64,000 bases of DNA from Cellulomonas gilvus ATCC 13127. GTDB lineage: Bacteria > Actinomycetota > Actinomycetes > Actinomycetales > Cellulomonadaceae. Below, in pieces: positions 1-7,995 of the stretch. Both the position numbers and the translations under genes were made by a program. Numbering within the stretch: position 1 is the stretch's first letter; every line of letters begins with the position of its first letter. The stretch covers positions 1,178,001-1,242,000 of the forward strand of contig NC_015671.1 in the NCBI RefSeq assembly GCF_000218545.1. The letters run 5' to 3'. The notes beneath the pieces were generated by a model that saw nothing but the letters and a program-made list of their open reading frames with translations, ran no database searches and was not told the origin of the DNA.

Positions 1-234
1 GTCGGGAGGGGTGCCACGCAGCACGCGGCGCAGCTGGCGCAGACGCACCGTGGCGGGGGTGCCGCCCGCGAGGCGCGTGCCGACGAGCGCGGCGTCGAGC
101 TGCGCGGGCGTCGGGTGGACCGGGCTGGCGAGCACGACGAGCGTGGCGTCGTACCCGGACAGCGTCTCGAGGGTGGCCGCGGCCCACTTCACGTACGAGT
201 CGGAGTCGGCGACCGCGAGGACCGACGGGGTCAC
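1..234 (-). CDS. DUF6716-like putative glycosyltransferase, N-terminal part
   Basis: Only the first 78 codons lie in the window; the gene runs off the left edge. The GTG start overlaps the TGA of the upstream gene (GTGA). The N-terminus has the pattern VLAVADSDSYVKWAA, which I recognise as the opening of DUF6716 proteins, putative GT-B glycosyltransferases found next to sialic-acid-type genes in actinobacteria. It is the last visible gene of a minus-strand set with a polysialyltransferase-like protein, NeuB and a CMP-sugar synthetase, so a role in building or transferring a nonulosonic acid glycan is inferred. No catalytic residues can be judged from this fragment. Confidence 0.6.
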   Translation of the reverse strand, partial: MTPSVLAVADSDSYVKWAAATLETLSGYDATLVVLASPVHPTPAQLDAALVGTRLAGGTPATVRLRQLRRVLRGTPPD

Positions 235-1223
235 GTCGCCGTGCCGCCCAGGGCGACGACGCCCGAGCGGAACCTGGCGGACGCGTTCGGGGTCCACCAG
301 TCGTCGGGGACGGCGGAGCCCGCGAGCCGGATGCCGAGGTCGGCCAGCGCGGTGCGCAGCGTGAGCAGCGGGGTGGACGGCAGGCAGTGCACCACGGTGC
401 CCGCGGGCAGGCAGCGCAGGCTGACCTCGACGGGCCAGGGGCCGCGCTCGACGCGGATCGACGGCCGGTCGGCCACGGTGGCGGTGATCGCGGGGCTCTC
501 GCGACGGTGGGGGATGTAGACCACCTCGCCGTCGCCCTCGTCGGCGATCGCGTGCACCCAGCGCGCGTACGCGTCGGTGCGGATCAGGCCGTCGGTCGCC
601 ATCGCGGAGCCGACCACCACGATGTCCGCGCCGTGCAGCTCGGGCTCGCGCAGCGACGCGCTCCAGGCGAACGAGTGCCGCACCAGGCGCCCACCCAGCT
701 CGGTGAACGCGTCGGCGACCTGGTCACGCACGGGCAGCGCGGTGAACACCGTCAGGTGCCCCTCGCGCGCCAGGTGCAGCAGCCGGGTCCGGGCGGCGCC
801 GGCGAGCGCGCGACGCAGGCTCCCGGGGCGCGCGCGCGCACGCACGAGCGGACCACCCGCAGGCGCCGTGAGCAGGTCCAGCAGGTGGAGCGTCGCCAGG
901 CCGTCGTCGAGCACGACGAGCGGCCGCCGCCGCGCGACCGTGCCGCGCGCCTGCAGCGCGCCCGAGAACGCGTCCCCGAACGCCTCGGGGTAGCCGCGCA
1001 GCCACAGGTTGCGCGTGTCCCACGCGGTCACCGACGTCCCCGCCGGCAGCGCGACGGTGCCCAGGCGCGCGGCCAGCTCCGCGAGCGAGGGGATGCCCGC
1101 GCGGTAGATCACCTCGACCGTGTCGCCCAGCTCGCCCGCCGCGCTGGCCTCGAGGGCCGAGACCATCTGCAGCGGCGACTCCACCCAGGCGCGGGTGGTC
1201 GCTGCGGTGTCGGGGACGGGCAT
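231..1223 (-). CDS. Polysialyltransferase-family-like protein (330 aa)
   Basis: The protein begins MPVPDTAATTRAWVESPLQM. I associate the WVESPLQ opening with actinobacterial proteins of the alpha-2,8-polysialyltransferase / LOS sialyltransferase group. Bacterial polysialyltransferases carry an acidic-acidic-Gly motif, an HP motif and a Ser-Ser/Thr motif. Here DDG is at residues 106-108, a PHR stretch (not HP) follows YI near residue 240, and a C-terminal STP element is present. The likely role is transfer of CMP-activated nonulosonic acid. It lies 23 bases downstream of neuB and overlaps the DUF6716 gene by four bases, so it is probably co-transcribed. The ATG at 1223 was chosen because in-frame sequence further upstream lies inside neuB. 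Function is by family resemblance only. Confidence 0.6.
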   Translation of the reverse strand: MPVPDTAATTRAWVESPLQMVSALEASAAGELGDTVEVIYRAGIPSLAELAARLGTVALPAGTSVTAWDTRNLWLRGYPEAFGDAFSGALQARGTVARRRPLVVLDDGLATLHLLDLLTAPAGGPLVRARARPGSLRRALAGAARTRLLHLAREGHLTVFTALPVRDQVADAFTELGGRLVRHSFAWSASLREPELHGADIVVVGSAMATDGLIRTDAYARWVHAIADEGDGEVVYIPHRRESPAITATVADRPSIRVERGPWPVEVSLRCLPAGTVVHCLPSTPLLTLRTALADLGIRLAGSAVPDDWWTPNASARFRSGVVALGGTAT

Positions 1224-1246
1224 CGTCGGCCTTCGGCTGCGCGCGG

Positions 1247-2128
1247 TCAGGCGCCGATGCGGCGCAGCCGGGACAGCGGGGCGAGCTCGCCGGGGAAGAC
1301 GCGCTTCACGCCGTCGCCCATGGCCTGCTCGATGATCCGGATGTCGCGCACCAGGTGCTGCAGGCCGCTCGGCTCGAGCGACGAGGCCTGGTCGGAGCCC
1401 CACATGGTGCGGTCGAGCGTGATGTGGCGCTCGACGGCGACGGCACCCAGGGCCACCGCGGCGATCGAGATCTGCAGGCCGCGCTCGTGGCCGGAGTAGC
1501 CGACCGGCACGCGGTAGCGGTCCTGCAGCGTGTGGATCATGCGCAGGTTCGCCTCCTCGGGCGGGAGGGGGTACGTCGAGGTCGCGTGCATCAGCACCAG
1601 GCGCTCGGTGCCGACGATCTCCACGGCGGCGTCGATCTGCTCGAGCGTGGACATGCCGGTCGACAGGATGATCGGCTTGCCCGTCGCGGCGAGCGCGCGC
1701 AGCAGCTCGTGGTCGGTGACGGACGCCGAGGCGACCTTGTGCGTGACTACGTCGAGCTCCTCGAGGAACTCGACCGAGGGGACGTCCCACGGCGAGGCGA
1801 ACCACTGCAGCCCGCGCGCCGCGGCGTGCCGGGCGACCTCCTGGTACTGCTCGCGCCCGAACTCCACGCGGTAGCGGTACTCGAGGTACGTCATCTCGCC
1901 CCACGGCGTCTGCCGGATCTGGTCGCGCTGCGCGGCGGGCGTCGAGATCTCGGGCGTGCGCTTCTGGAACTTGACCGCCTGCGCGCCGGCCTCGGCCGCC
2001 ACGTCGACCAGCTGCTTCGCGATCTCGACGTCGCCGTTGTGGTTGAGACCGATCTCGCCGATCACGTAGACGGGCTGGTCGGCTCCGACCAGGTGCTCGC
2101 CGATCGCGACGGGTTCTGCGGTGGTCAT
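1247..2128 (-). CDS. neuB: NeuB-type nonulosonic acid synthase lacking the SAF domain
   Basis: This is an N-acetylneuraminate-synthase-family TIM barrel, which condenses phosphoenolpyruvate with a hexosamine to give a nine-carbon acid. The diagnostic GEIGLNHNGD motif is at residues 24-33, followed by typical barrel segments (AVKFQKR, LSTGMST, GYSGHE). At 293 residues it stops at the end of the barrel. The usual NeuB is about 340-350 residues with a C-terminal SAF (antifreeze-like) domain over the active site, and none is present here. The start has a strong purine-rich ribosome site (AGGAGAGGA). The synthetase/phosphatase fusion upstream on the same strand should act on its product. Whether the substrate is ManNAc or a diamino sugar cannot be told from sequence. 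Confidence 0.85.
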   Translation of the reverse strand: MTTAEPVAIGEHLVGADQPVYVIGEIGLNHNGDVEIAKQLVDVAAEAGAQAVKFQKRTPEISTPAAQRDQIRQTPWGEMTYLEYRYRVEFGREQYQEVARHAAARGLQWFASPWDVPSVEFLEELDVVTHKVASASVTDHELLRALAATGKPIILSTGMSTLEQIDAAVEIVGTERLVLMHATSTYPLPPEEANLRMIHTLQDRYRVPVGYSGHERGLQISIAAVALGAVAVERHITLDRTMWGSDQASSLEPSGLQHLVRDIRIIEQAMGDGVKRVFPGELAPLSRLRRIGA

Positions 2129-2165
2129 GAGGTTCCTCTCCTGGCACGCAGGCCGTGCCGTCTCG

Positions 2166-3332
2166 TCATCGTGGCACGTCCTGCGCAGCGCGCGCGGCCA
2201 GGATCAGGTCGCAGACCTCGCGCACCGCCCCGGCTCCTCCGTCGTGGTCGAGCACGAGCCGCGCCGCGGCCCGGACCTCGGGCCGGGCGTCGGCGACCGC
2301 CACGGGCCAGCCGACGAGCGCGAGCGCGGGCAGGTCGTTGACGTCGTTGCCGACGTAGGCGACCCGCTCGAGCGCGACGCCCCGCTCGGCCGCCCAGGCC
2401 CGCAGCGCGGCGGCCTTGTCCGCCGACGCCTGGATGCACTCGACGCCCAGCTTCTCGGCACGCCGCGAGACGACGCCGTTGGTCTCGGTGGACAGGATCA
2501 GGACCGGCACGCCCGCGCGGCGCAGACGTGCGACCCCCAGCCCGTCGCCCCGGTGGACCACCACGGACTCGTGACCGTCCTGGTCCACGTGCGCCCGGTC
2601 GTCGGTGTGGACGCCGTCGAAGTCCGTGACCAGCGCGTCCACGTCGAGGCCGACGTGCGTGCCGGGAGCAGCCGCGTGCTCGTCGCCGCCCAGCGCGCGT
2701 GCGAGCGTCAGGTCGTCGACCGTGTCGACCTCGAGCGCGGTCCGCTCGTCGACCACCTCGATCGCGGTGCGCCCGAAGAACCGGTGCCCGGCGGCGCGCA
2801 GCCCCGACGTGCGCATGACGTAGAACGCGCCGGTCTCGGCGTACAGCGGCTCGCGGTCCTGGCGGCGCGGCCGGTGCGCGGCGTCGTGCCCGACCGCGAC
2901 CGCGCGGCCGTCGTCGAGGCGCCACGTGAAGACGTGCGTCGGGGCCGCGGACAGGACGCTGTCGGCCTCGTCGGACAGCACGCGCCGCACCGCGCGGTCC
3001 AGCGCCGCACCGTCGATGAACGGCGACGTGGCCTGCACCAGGACGGTGACCTCCGGTGCGGCACCGCGCGCGGCGAGCACGTCGAGCGCGTGGAGCACGG
3101 CCGACTCGGAGCTCGCCTCGTCGCCCGAGAGGTCCGCGGGACGGTCGACCACGTCGGCACCCGCACGCCGGGCCTCGGCCGCGATCCCCGGATGGTCGGT
3201 GCTCACCACGACGAGGTCGACCGCGCCCGCCGACCGCGCCGCGTCCACCGCACGTGCGACGAGCGAGCGGCCGGCCACCGCCTGCAGGTTCTTCAGCGGG
3301 ACACCCTTGGACCCCCCGCGTGCGGGGATCAC
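2166..3332 (-). CDS. neuA: CMP-nonulosonate synthetase fused to KdsC-like HAD phosphatase
   Basis: The N-terminal half is a CMP-sialate-synthetase-type cytidylyltransferase with IPARGGSKG at residues 2-10 and LVQATSPF near 98-105. The C-terminal half is a HAD phosphatase of the KdsC group with DFDGVHTDD at 237-245 and GNDVND at 328-333. The same domain order is known in animal CMAS and in bacterial nonulosonate synthetases. It would dephosphorylate and/or activate the NeuB product with CTP. The start is a problem. The first in-frame GTG is at 3332, directly before the IPARGG motif, with no ribosome site. In-frame codons continue upstream, and a GGAGG at 3377-3381 sits five bases before an in-frame CTG at 3369-3371. 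An ATG at 3496-3498 is in another frame. Confidence 0.8.
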   Translation of the reverse strand: MIPARGGSKGVPLKNLQAVAGRSLVARAVDAARSAGAVDLVVVSTDHPGIAAEARRAGADVVDRPADLSGDEASSESAVLHALDVLAARGAAPEVTVLVQATSPFIDGAALDRAVRRVLSDEADSVLSAAPTHVFTWRLDDGRAVAVGHDAAHRPRRQDREPLYAETGAFYVMRTSGLRAAGHRFFGRTAIEVVDERTALEVDTVDDLTLARALGGDEHAAAPGTHVGLDVDALVTDFDGVHTDDRAHVDQDGHESVVVHRGDGLGVARLRRAGVPVLILSTETNGVVSRRAEKLGVECIQASADKAAALRAWAAERGVALERVAYVGNDVNDLPALALVGWPVAVADARPEVRAAARLVLDHDGGAGAVREVCDLILAARAAQDVPR

Positions 3333-3566
3333 GGCGACCGTGCGGCAGGCGGCCGGGTCGGCGGCTTCCAGGGCGTCCTCCGGGCGGTTCGGCTGTCGGT
3401 TCGGCGATCGGTTCGGCGGTCGCGGCGTGCGCGCGCTCGGTGCCGGGACAGGACCCTGGACCGTGCGGGGGTGTGGCGGCCGTTGCCGCGTCGGACATCC
3501 TATGGTGTTCCCGCTGCACCCCCGACGCTGCGTCGGCGCCGACGCAGCGGACGGAGGCCAGGCCGC
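3333..3566. other. Divergent intergenic region with three 12-bp direct repeats
   Basis: This stretch separates the minus-strand synthetase and the plus-strand glycosyltransferase. On the plus strand, 3382-3417 holds three tandem 12-base units sharing the core CGGTTCGGC. A plus-strand minus-10-like TATGGT lies at 3501-3506, and on the minus strand TAGGAT reads at 3497-3502, so both promoters may overlap here. Part of the region may in fact be the N-terminus of the synthetase (see its entry). Confidence 0.45.
3501..3506 (+). promoter_or_regulatory. Putative -10 box TATGGT
   Basis: It matches the actinobacterial TANNNT -10 pattern about 60 bases before the GTG start of the glycosyltransferase at 3567. 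No good -35 is visible. Confidence 0.4.
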
Positions 3567-4553
3567 GTGCACCGCATCGACGTCGTCGTCCCCGTGCGCG
3601 ACGCGGCCCGGTTCCTGCCCACCTTCCTGGCGAGCCTCGACGCGAACTCGCCCGAGGGGTGCCGCTACCTCGTCGTCGACGACGCGTCCGGCGACGAGAC
3701 GCCGCGCGTGCTCGCCGACGCGGCGCGCACGCGTCCCCACCTGGAGGTGCTGCGCACCGACCGGCCGCGTGGCGCCGCCGGGGCGCGCAACGTCGCGCTC
3801 GAGCGGCTCGACGCGCGCTGGGTGACGTTCGCGGACGTCGACGACTGGAGCGCCCCCGGGCACCTCGCGGCGATGCTCGAGCGCGCCGACGAGCTCGGCG
3901 CGGACATGGTGCGCACCGACCACGTGCGCGTCGTCGGGCACCGCCGCATCCCCGAGACCGCCCCCGCGCAGCGCCGCGGGGCCGTGTTCGCGGCGCGCGA
4001 GGGCATCGGCGGTCCGGATGGGCAGACGCTCGTCGACTACCCGTTCCTGTGGGCCGGCGTGTTCGACGCCCGGCTGGCCGCGCGCGGTCTTCTGACGTTC
4101 GACGAGCGGCTGCGCACCGCGTCCGACCGGCCGTGGTTCTGGCGCCTGCACCTGGCCGGGACCACGTGCGCGGTCGTGCCGAGCCCCGGCTACTTCTACC
4201 GCCGCAACCCGGCGTCCGGCTCGCTCACCGAGAACGCGGGTGCCGCCACGCTCGACTTCCTCCCGGCGTACGAGCAGGTGCTCGACCTCGCCGACGCGTC
4301 GGGGGACGCCGCGCACCGGGTGCGCGCGATGTACGGCGCGTGCCGCATCGTGGCCTACCACACGGGCCGCGAGGAACGCCTGCCGCCCGCGCTGCGCCGC
4401 GCGATGCACGCGCGCGCCGCGCTCCTGCTGGCGCGCGGTGACGACGACACGTTCGCAGCCGCGCTCGAGCACGCACCGGCGCGCGCGCGTCGGCTGCTGG
4501 CCGGGCTGCGCCGCGTCGGGCGGCGGCGCACCGCGGGGGAGCGTGCGTCGTGA
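3567..4553 (+). CDS. Family 2 glycosyltransferase (328 aa)
   Basis: This is a GT-A glycosyltransferase. It opens VHRIDVVVPVRDAARF, typical of family 2, has the VVDDASGDETP nucleotide-binding strand near residue 40 and the donor/metal motif FADVDDW near residue 90. A C-terminal stretch rich in Arg and Ala looks peripheral rather than membrane-spanning. The GTG start is preceded by GGAGG at 3553-3557 with good spacing. The stop overlaps the next gene by four bases (GTGA), so the two are translationally coupled. Acceptor and donor sugars are unknown; the context is surface glycan assembly. Confidence 0.85.
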   Translation: MHRIDVVVPVRDAARFLPTFLASLDANSPEGCRYLVVDDASGDETPRVLADAARTRPHLEVLRTDRPRGAAGARNVALERLDARWVTFADVDDWSAPGHLAAMLERADELGADMVRTDHVRVVGHRRIPETAPAQRRGAVFAAREGIGGPDGQTLVDYPFLWAGVFDARLAARGLLTFDERLRTASDRPWFWRLHLAGTTCAVVPSPGYFYRRNPASGSLTENAGAATLDFLPAYEQVLDLADASGDAAHRVRAMYGACRIVAYHTGREERLPPALRRAMHARAALLLARGDDDTFAAALEHAPARARRLLAGLRRVGRRRTAGERAS

Positions 4554-5077
4554 CGACGGTCGCCCTGGCGCTGTCCGCGCACGAGGCCCGCGCGACGCTC
4601 GCCGCGCACCGCGTCGACGTGCTGCTGTGCGTGACGTGCGACGAGCCGCTCGAGCTGTCGCCCCGGCTGGGTGCGGACCGCGAGCTGCGCGCGCTCGCCG
4701 AGGCGGCCGACGCGCGGGTCCTGGACCTCGCCGACCTGCTGTCCGGGCAGCACCCGCTCGCGTGGGGTGCCGCTGACCTGCCGCACGACGAGCCGCGCGT
4801 GCGGGCGGCGCTCGGCGACGTCACGGCGTTCGTGCTGCCCCCGCAGGACGCGGCCGCCCGGGGTGTCGCGGAGGTGCTGCGCGCGGTGTACCCCGACGCG
4901 CGCGTGCGGACGTCCGACGGCCACGACGTGCCGGCAGGCCCCGTCCCCCGCGTGGCGGCGACCCGTCCGCGTGGTGTGCGCCGGGTGCTGCGCGCGGCAC
5001 GTGTGCGGCTGCACGAGGTCGTCGTCCTGGCCGCCGCGTGGCGCGACCTGAGCCCGCGGCGCCGTGGGCCGGCCTGA
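4550..5077 (+). CDS. Hypothetical protein (175 aa)
   Basis: I do not recognise this protein. It starts with a GTG overlapping the stop of the preceding glycosyltransferase, which suggests coupled translation and a shared pathway. The sequence looks like one alpha/beta domain: a hydrophobic first strand (VALALSAHEA), a VDVLLCVTCDEP strand near residue 25, a TAFVLPPQD segment near residue 90, and a basic C-terminal tail (SPRRRGPA). There is no signal peptide or membrane segment. It could be an accessory or NDP-sugar-binding domain acting with the glycosyltransferase, but that is speculation. Confidence 0.7.
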   Translation: MTTVALALSAHEARATLAAHRVDVLLCVTCDEPLELSPRLGADRELRALAEAADARVLDLADLLSGQHPLAWGAADLPHDEPRVRAALGDVTAFVLPPQDAAARGVAEVLRAVYPDARVRTSDGHDVPAGPVPRVAATRPRGVRRVLRAARVRLHEVVVLAAAWRDLSPRRRGPA

Positions 5078-5104
5078 CGACGCCCGCAGCGGAGCACCTA
5101 TGCT
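5074..5104 (+). promoter_or_regulatory. Putative promoter CTGACG-19-TATGCT
   Basis: A TTGACA-like CTGACG (5074-5079) lies 19 bases before TATGCT (5099-5104), upstream of the glycosyltransferase at 5135, which has GAGGAGGAG before its ATG. The -35 overlaps the stop codon of the preceding gene. Confidence 0.45.
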
Positions 5105-5134
5105 GGCGCCGCCCGACGCCCTGCGAGGAGGAGC

Positions 5135-6946
5135 ATGACCGCGCCGACCGAGGCCCGTGACCCCGAGGTGCTCGTCGCCCCCGGCGGAGCGATGGGCCCC
5201 GACGTCTCGGTCGTCGTGCCCACGCACGACGTGGTCGACTGGATCGACGAGTGCCTGACGAGCCTGCTCGAGGACCAGGACGTCGCGCTCGAGGTCGTCG
5301 TGGTCGACGACGCCTCGCGTGACGGCACCTACGAGCGGGCGCTCGAGCGGGCCGCACGCGACCCGCGGCTGCGCGTCGTGCGCAACGCCGGCGTGGGCGG
5401 CGGGCAGGCGCGCAACCACGGCGTCGCGCTGGCCCGCGGGCGCTACCTCGCGTTCGCGGACGGCGACGACATCGTCCCGGCGGGTGCGTACGCCGCGATG
5501 CTGGCCTCGGCGCGGCGCAGCGGCGCCGACCTCGTCGTCGGCGACTTCTACAAGTTCAGCGCGGCCGAGTCGTGGCGACCCGCGGCCCGGTGGCCGCTGT
5601 TCGAGCGTGCGCTGCAGGGCACGACGCTCGCGGCCACGCCCTCGCTGATCCGCAACCGCGCGTGCTGGAACCGCCTGTTCCGCCGTGACTTCTGGACGGA
5701 CACGGCGATCGCGTTCCCGAGCGTCCCGCGCTCGAACGACGTGGTCCCGATGGTGACCGCGCTGACCGCGGCCCGGTCCGTCGACGTGGTGCGCGACATC
5801 GTCTACCTGTACCGGTCTCGGCCCGGGACCACGTCGATGACGTCGCGTGCGAGCGCCGACGACAGCGTGAGCAGCTACCTGTCCCAGGAACTGCTGTGCG
5901 CCGAGCTCGTCGGCGCGGTCCCGTCCGCCGAGCTCGCGCGCACGTACTGGTCGATGGTGCTCGACGCCGACGGGTGGGTGCACCTGCGCACGTTCGCGCG
6001 CTCGGTCGCCGAGAACGGCGCCGATCCGGCGTCGCAGGTGCCTGCGCTCGTGCGCCAGCTGCTCGACCGGCGGCTGCCCGCGGCATGGGACCGCGTCGAC
6101 GCCGACCGCCAGGTCGTCTACACGTTGGTCGCCCACGGTGAGCTCGACCGGGCGGCGCAGGTGGTCGAGGCGATGGGGGAGCAGGGACGGACGCCCGTGG
6201 CGATGTCGCCCGTGTCGGCGCTCGAGGCCGCGGTGCGCGTGGAGCAGACGCAGGAGGTCGGCGAGGACGCGCTGCGCAGGTTCGTGCAGCGGCACGTCCT
6301 GGAGGGGCTGGCCGCGCGCGACGAGCCGCTCACGCCCGCCGACGCGACGCGTGCCGTCGAGCTCGCGGCGGGCCGGACGTGGTTCGTCGAACCGGTCGCG
6401 CCGATCGAGCGACCGGTCGAGGCGGCGGTCCGGCAGGCACTGGTCGCGGGCGACGTCGCGGCGCTCACCGCGCCGCGTGCGCGGCTCGTGCCCATGAAGG
6501 TGCGTCAGGGCGTCCTGCGCGACGAGTCGCTCGAGCTCGTGCTCGACAGCTTCCGCATCCGCGTGACGCAGCGCGACGTGCGGGTGCGCGCGGTGATCTC
6601 CGGGCGTCCCGAGACGATGCACGACGTCGCGGTCGCGGACACGTCCCGGCCGGACTGGGTCGCGACCGTGACCGCGCGCGCCCTGGGCGAGGACGGCAAG
6701 TGGCTGTTCGAGGTGGTCTACGACACCGAGCACGGGCGCGTGCAGGTCCCGCTCGAGGTCATCCGCGGCGACATCCGCTCGCAGCGGCACCGGTGGGGCC
6801 GGCTCGTCGTGCGGGGTGCGCGGCGCGGCCAGGTGCCGCTCGTCGTGCTGCGCGTGCCGAACCCCGTGCGGCGCGTGGCGGTGGCCGTGCGACGCCGGGG
6901 CGTGGGCGTGCTGGTCAGGCTGCCTCGGGCGCCACGAGGCGGGTGA
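5135..6946 (+). CDS. Family 2 glycosyltransferase with C-terminal beta-rich extension (603 aa)
   Basis: The catalytic domain covers roughly residues 24-270: DVSVVVPTHDVVDW, the VVVVDDASRDGTYE strand and the metal/donor motif FADGDD near residue 110. A helical middle region follows. The C-terminal 140 residues are strand-rich (VRVRAVISGRPE, WLFEVVYDTEHGRVQ), a layout common in teichoic-acid- and capsule-type polymerases with an accessory domain. The ATG has a strong GAGGAGGAG ribosome site. The last 32 bases overlap the 3' end of the convergent gene at 6915. It probably adds a sugar or polyol unit to a wall or capsular polymer; specificity is unknown. Confidence 0.85.
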   Translation: MTAPTEARDPEVLVAPGGAMGPDVSVVVPTHDVVDWIDECLTSLLEDQDVALEVVVVDDASRDGTYERALERAARDPRLRVVRNAGVGGGQARNHGVALARGRYLAFADGDDIVPAGAYAAMLASARRSGADLVVGDFYKFSAAESWRPAARWPLFERALQGTTLAATPSLIRNRACWNRLFRRDFWTDTAIAFPSVPRSNDVVPMVTALTAARSVDVVRDIVYLYRSRPGTTSMTSRASADDSVSSYLSQELLCAELVGAVPSAELARTYWSMVLDADGWVHLRTFARSVAENGADPASQVPALVRQLLDRRLPAAWDRVDADRQVVYTLVAHGELDRAAQVVEAMGEQGRTPVAMSPVSALEAAVRVEQTQEVGEDALRRFVQRHVLEGLAARDEPLTPADATRAVELAAGRTWFVEPVAPIERPVEAAVRQALVAGDVAALTAPRARLVPMKVRQGVLRDESLELVLDSFRIRVTQRDVRVRAVISGRPETMHDVAVADTSRPDWVATVTARALGEDGKWLFEVVYDTEHGRVQVPLEVIRGDIRSQRHRWGRLVVRGARRGQVPLVVLRVPNPVRRVAVAVRRRGVGVLVRLPRAPRGG

Positions 6947-7988
6947 GCAGGCGCGCGTAGTCGCGGCTCATCGCGTACGGCGTGTAGGTGCTGGCGAACG
7001 CGGCGGCCGCCTCGCCGTCGCGTGCCGCGGTCCGCAGCGCCTGCCGCATGGTCTGCGCGAGGTGTGCGGCCTTGTCGCCCGAGGCGTCGAAGAACGAGAC
7101 CCAGTCGTGCGCGCCGAGCTCGTGCTCGAGGTGCGGCTCGCGCGGCAGCACGCACGGGCGCCCGAACGTCGCCGCCAGGAGGACCGAGCCGGAGTTGAGC
7201 ACGCGCTCGTACGGGAACACCAGCAGGTCCGCCGCGCGGAACCACACCTGCAGCTCGGCGTCGTCGACGAACCCGTGGTGCCGCACCACGCGCACGTGCG
7301 CGGGCAGCTGCGCCTCGACGTCCGCGAGCACCTCGGGGCGCGTCGCTCCCGCGAGCAGCAGCGTCAGGTCCTCGACCTGCTCGCCCAGCCGGCTGACCGC
7401 GTCCAGCAGCGTCGTGATGCCCTTGTACGGCCGGATCTGGCCCACGAACGCGACCGTGGGGGACGAGCCCGGCACGCCAAGGCGCTCGCGCGCCTCCGCG
7501 CGCGTCACGTCGGCGGGGTACACGCCCACGTAGGACGCGTGCGGCAGCGTCACGAGCCGGTCGCGCGGGAGCACGTAGTCCTCGGCGACCGCCTCGACCG
7601 TGTGCGCGTTGATCTGGATGACCTGGCTCGCGACGTCGGCGAGCCGCGTCATCAGCTCGACCTCGAGGTCGTGGTGCAGCATCTCGTGCGGGAGCCGGTT
7701 GTGCACCGTCCACAGCACCGCGACCCCGCGCGCACGCGCGGCCGCGAGCGCGCCGAGGAAGCTCTCGAGCCGGTCGCTCGCCTCGGCGGCGTCCGGTGTC
7801 TCCTGGCACACCGGCTGCGTCCAGTGCACGTGCAGCGCGTCACCGCGGCCCAGCACGGACGCCTGGAACACGAGGTCCTGCAGCTCGGTGGTCCCGTCGA
7901 CCTGCCAGCCCTGCCCGCGCACGGCCAGGTACAGCAGGTTGAGGTACGGGTTGTCCCGCCAGGCGGGGTACACGACGAGGCGGGGCAT
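6915..7988 (-). CDS. GT-B glycosyltransferase, family 4-like (357 aa)
   Basis: This is a two-Rossmann-domain glycosyltransferase. The N-terminal domain holds LHVHWTQP and LWTVHNRLPHE (residues about 50-115). The C-terminal domain holds VAFVGQIRPYKGI, typical of family 4 nucleotide-sugar binding, and VFPYERVLNSGS, the region that binds the donor phosphate. It starts seven bases after the pyruvyltransferase stop with GGAG before the ATG, so the two form an operon on the minus strand. Cytoplasmic or peripheral membrane. Donor and acceptor are unknown. Confidence 0.85.
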   Translation of the reverse strand: MPRLVVYPAWRDNPYLNLLYLAVRGQGWQVDGTTELQDLVFQASVLGRGDALHVHWTQPVCQETPDAAEASDRLESFLGALAAARARGVAVLWTVHNRLPHEMLHHDLEVELMTRLADVASQVIQINAHTVEAVAEDYVLPRDRLVTLPHASYVGVYPADVTRAEARERLGVPGSSPTVAFVGQIRPYKGITTLLDAVSRLGEQVEDLTLLLAGATRPEVLADVEAQLPAHVRVVRHHGFVDDAELQVWFRAADLLVFPYERVLNSGSVLLAATFGRPCVLPREPHLEHELGAHDWVSFFDASGDKAAHLAQTMRQALRTAARDGEAAAAFASTYTPYAMSRDYARLLTRLVAPEAA

Positions 7989-7995
7989 CGGTCTC

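Noticed and set aside
3382-3417. 12-base repeats as cause of a frameshift in the synthetase gene
   Set aside because: Gain or loss of whole 12-base units keeps the frame, so the repeat alone cannot explain the start problem.
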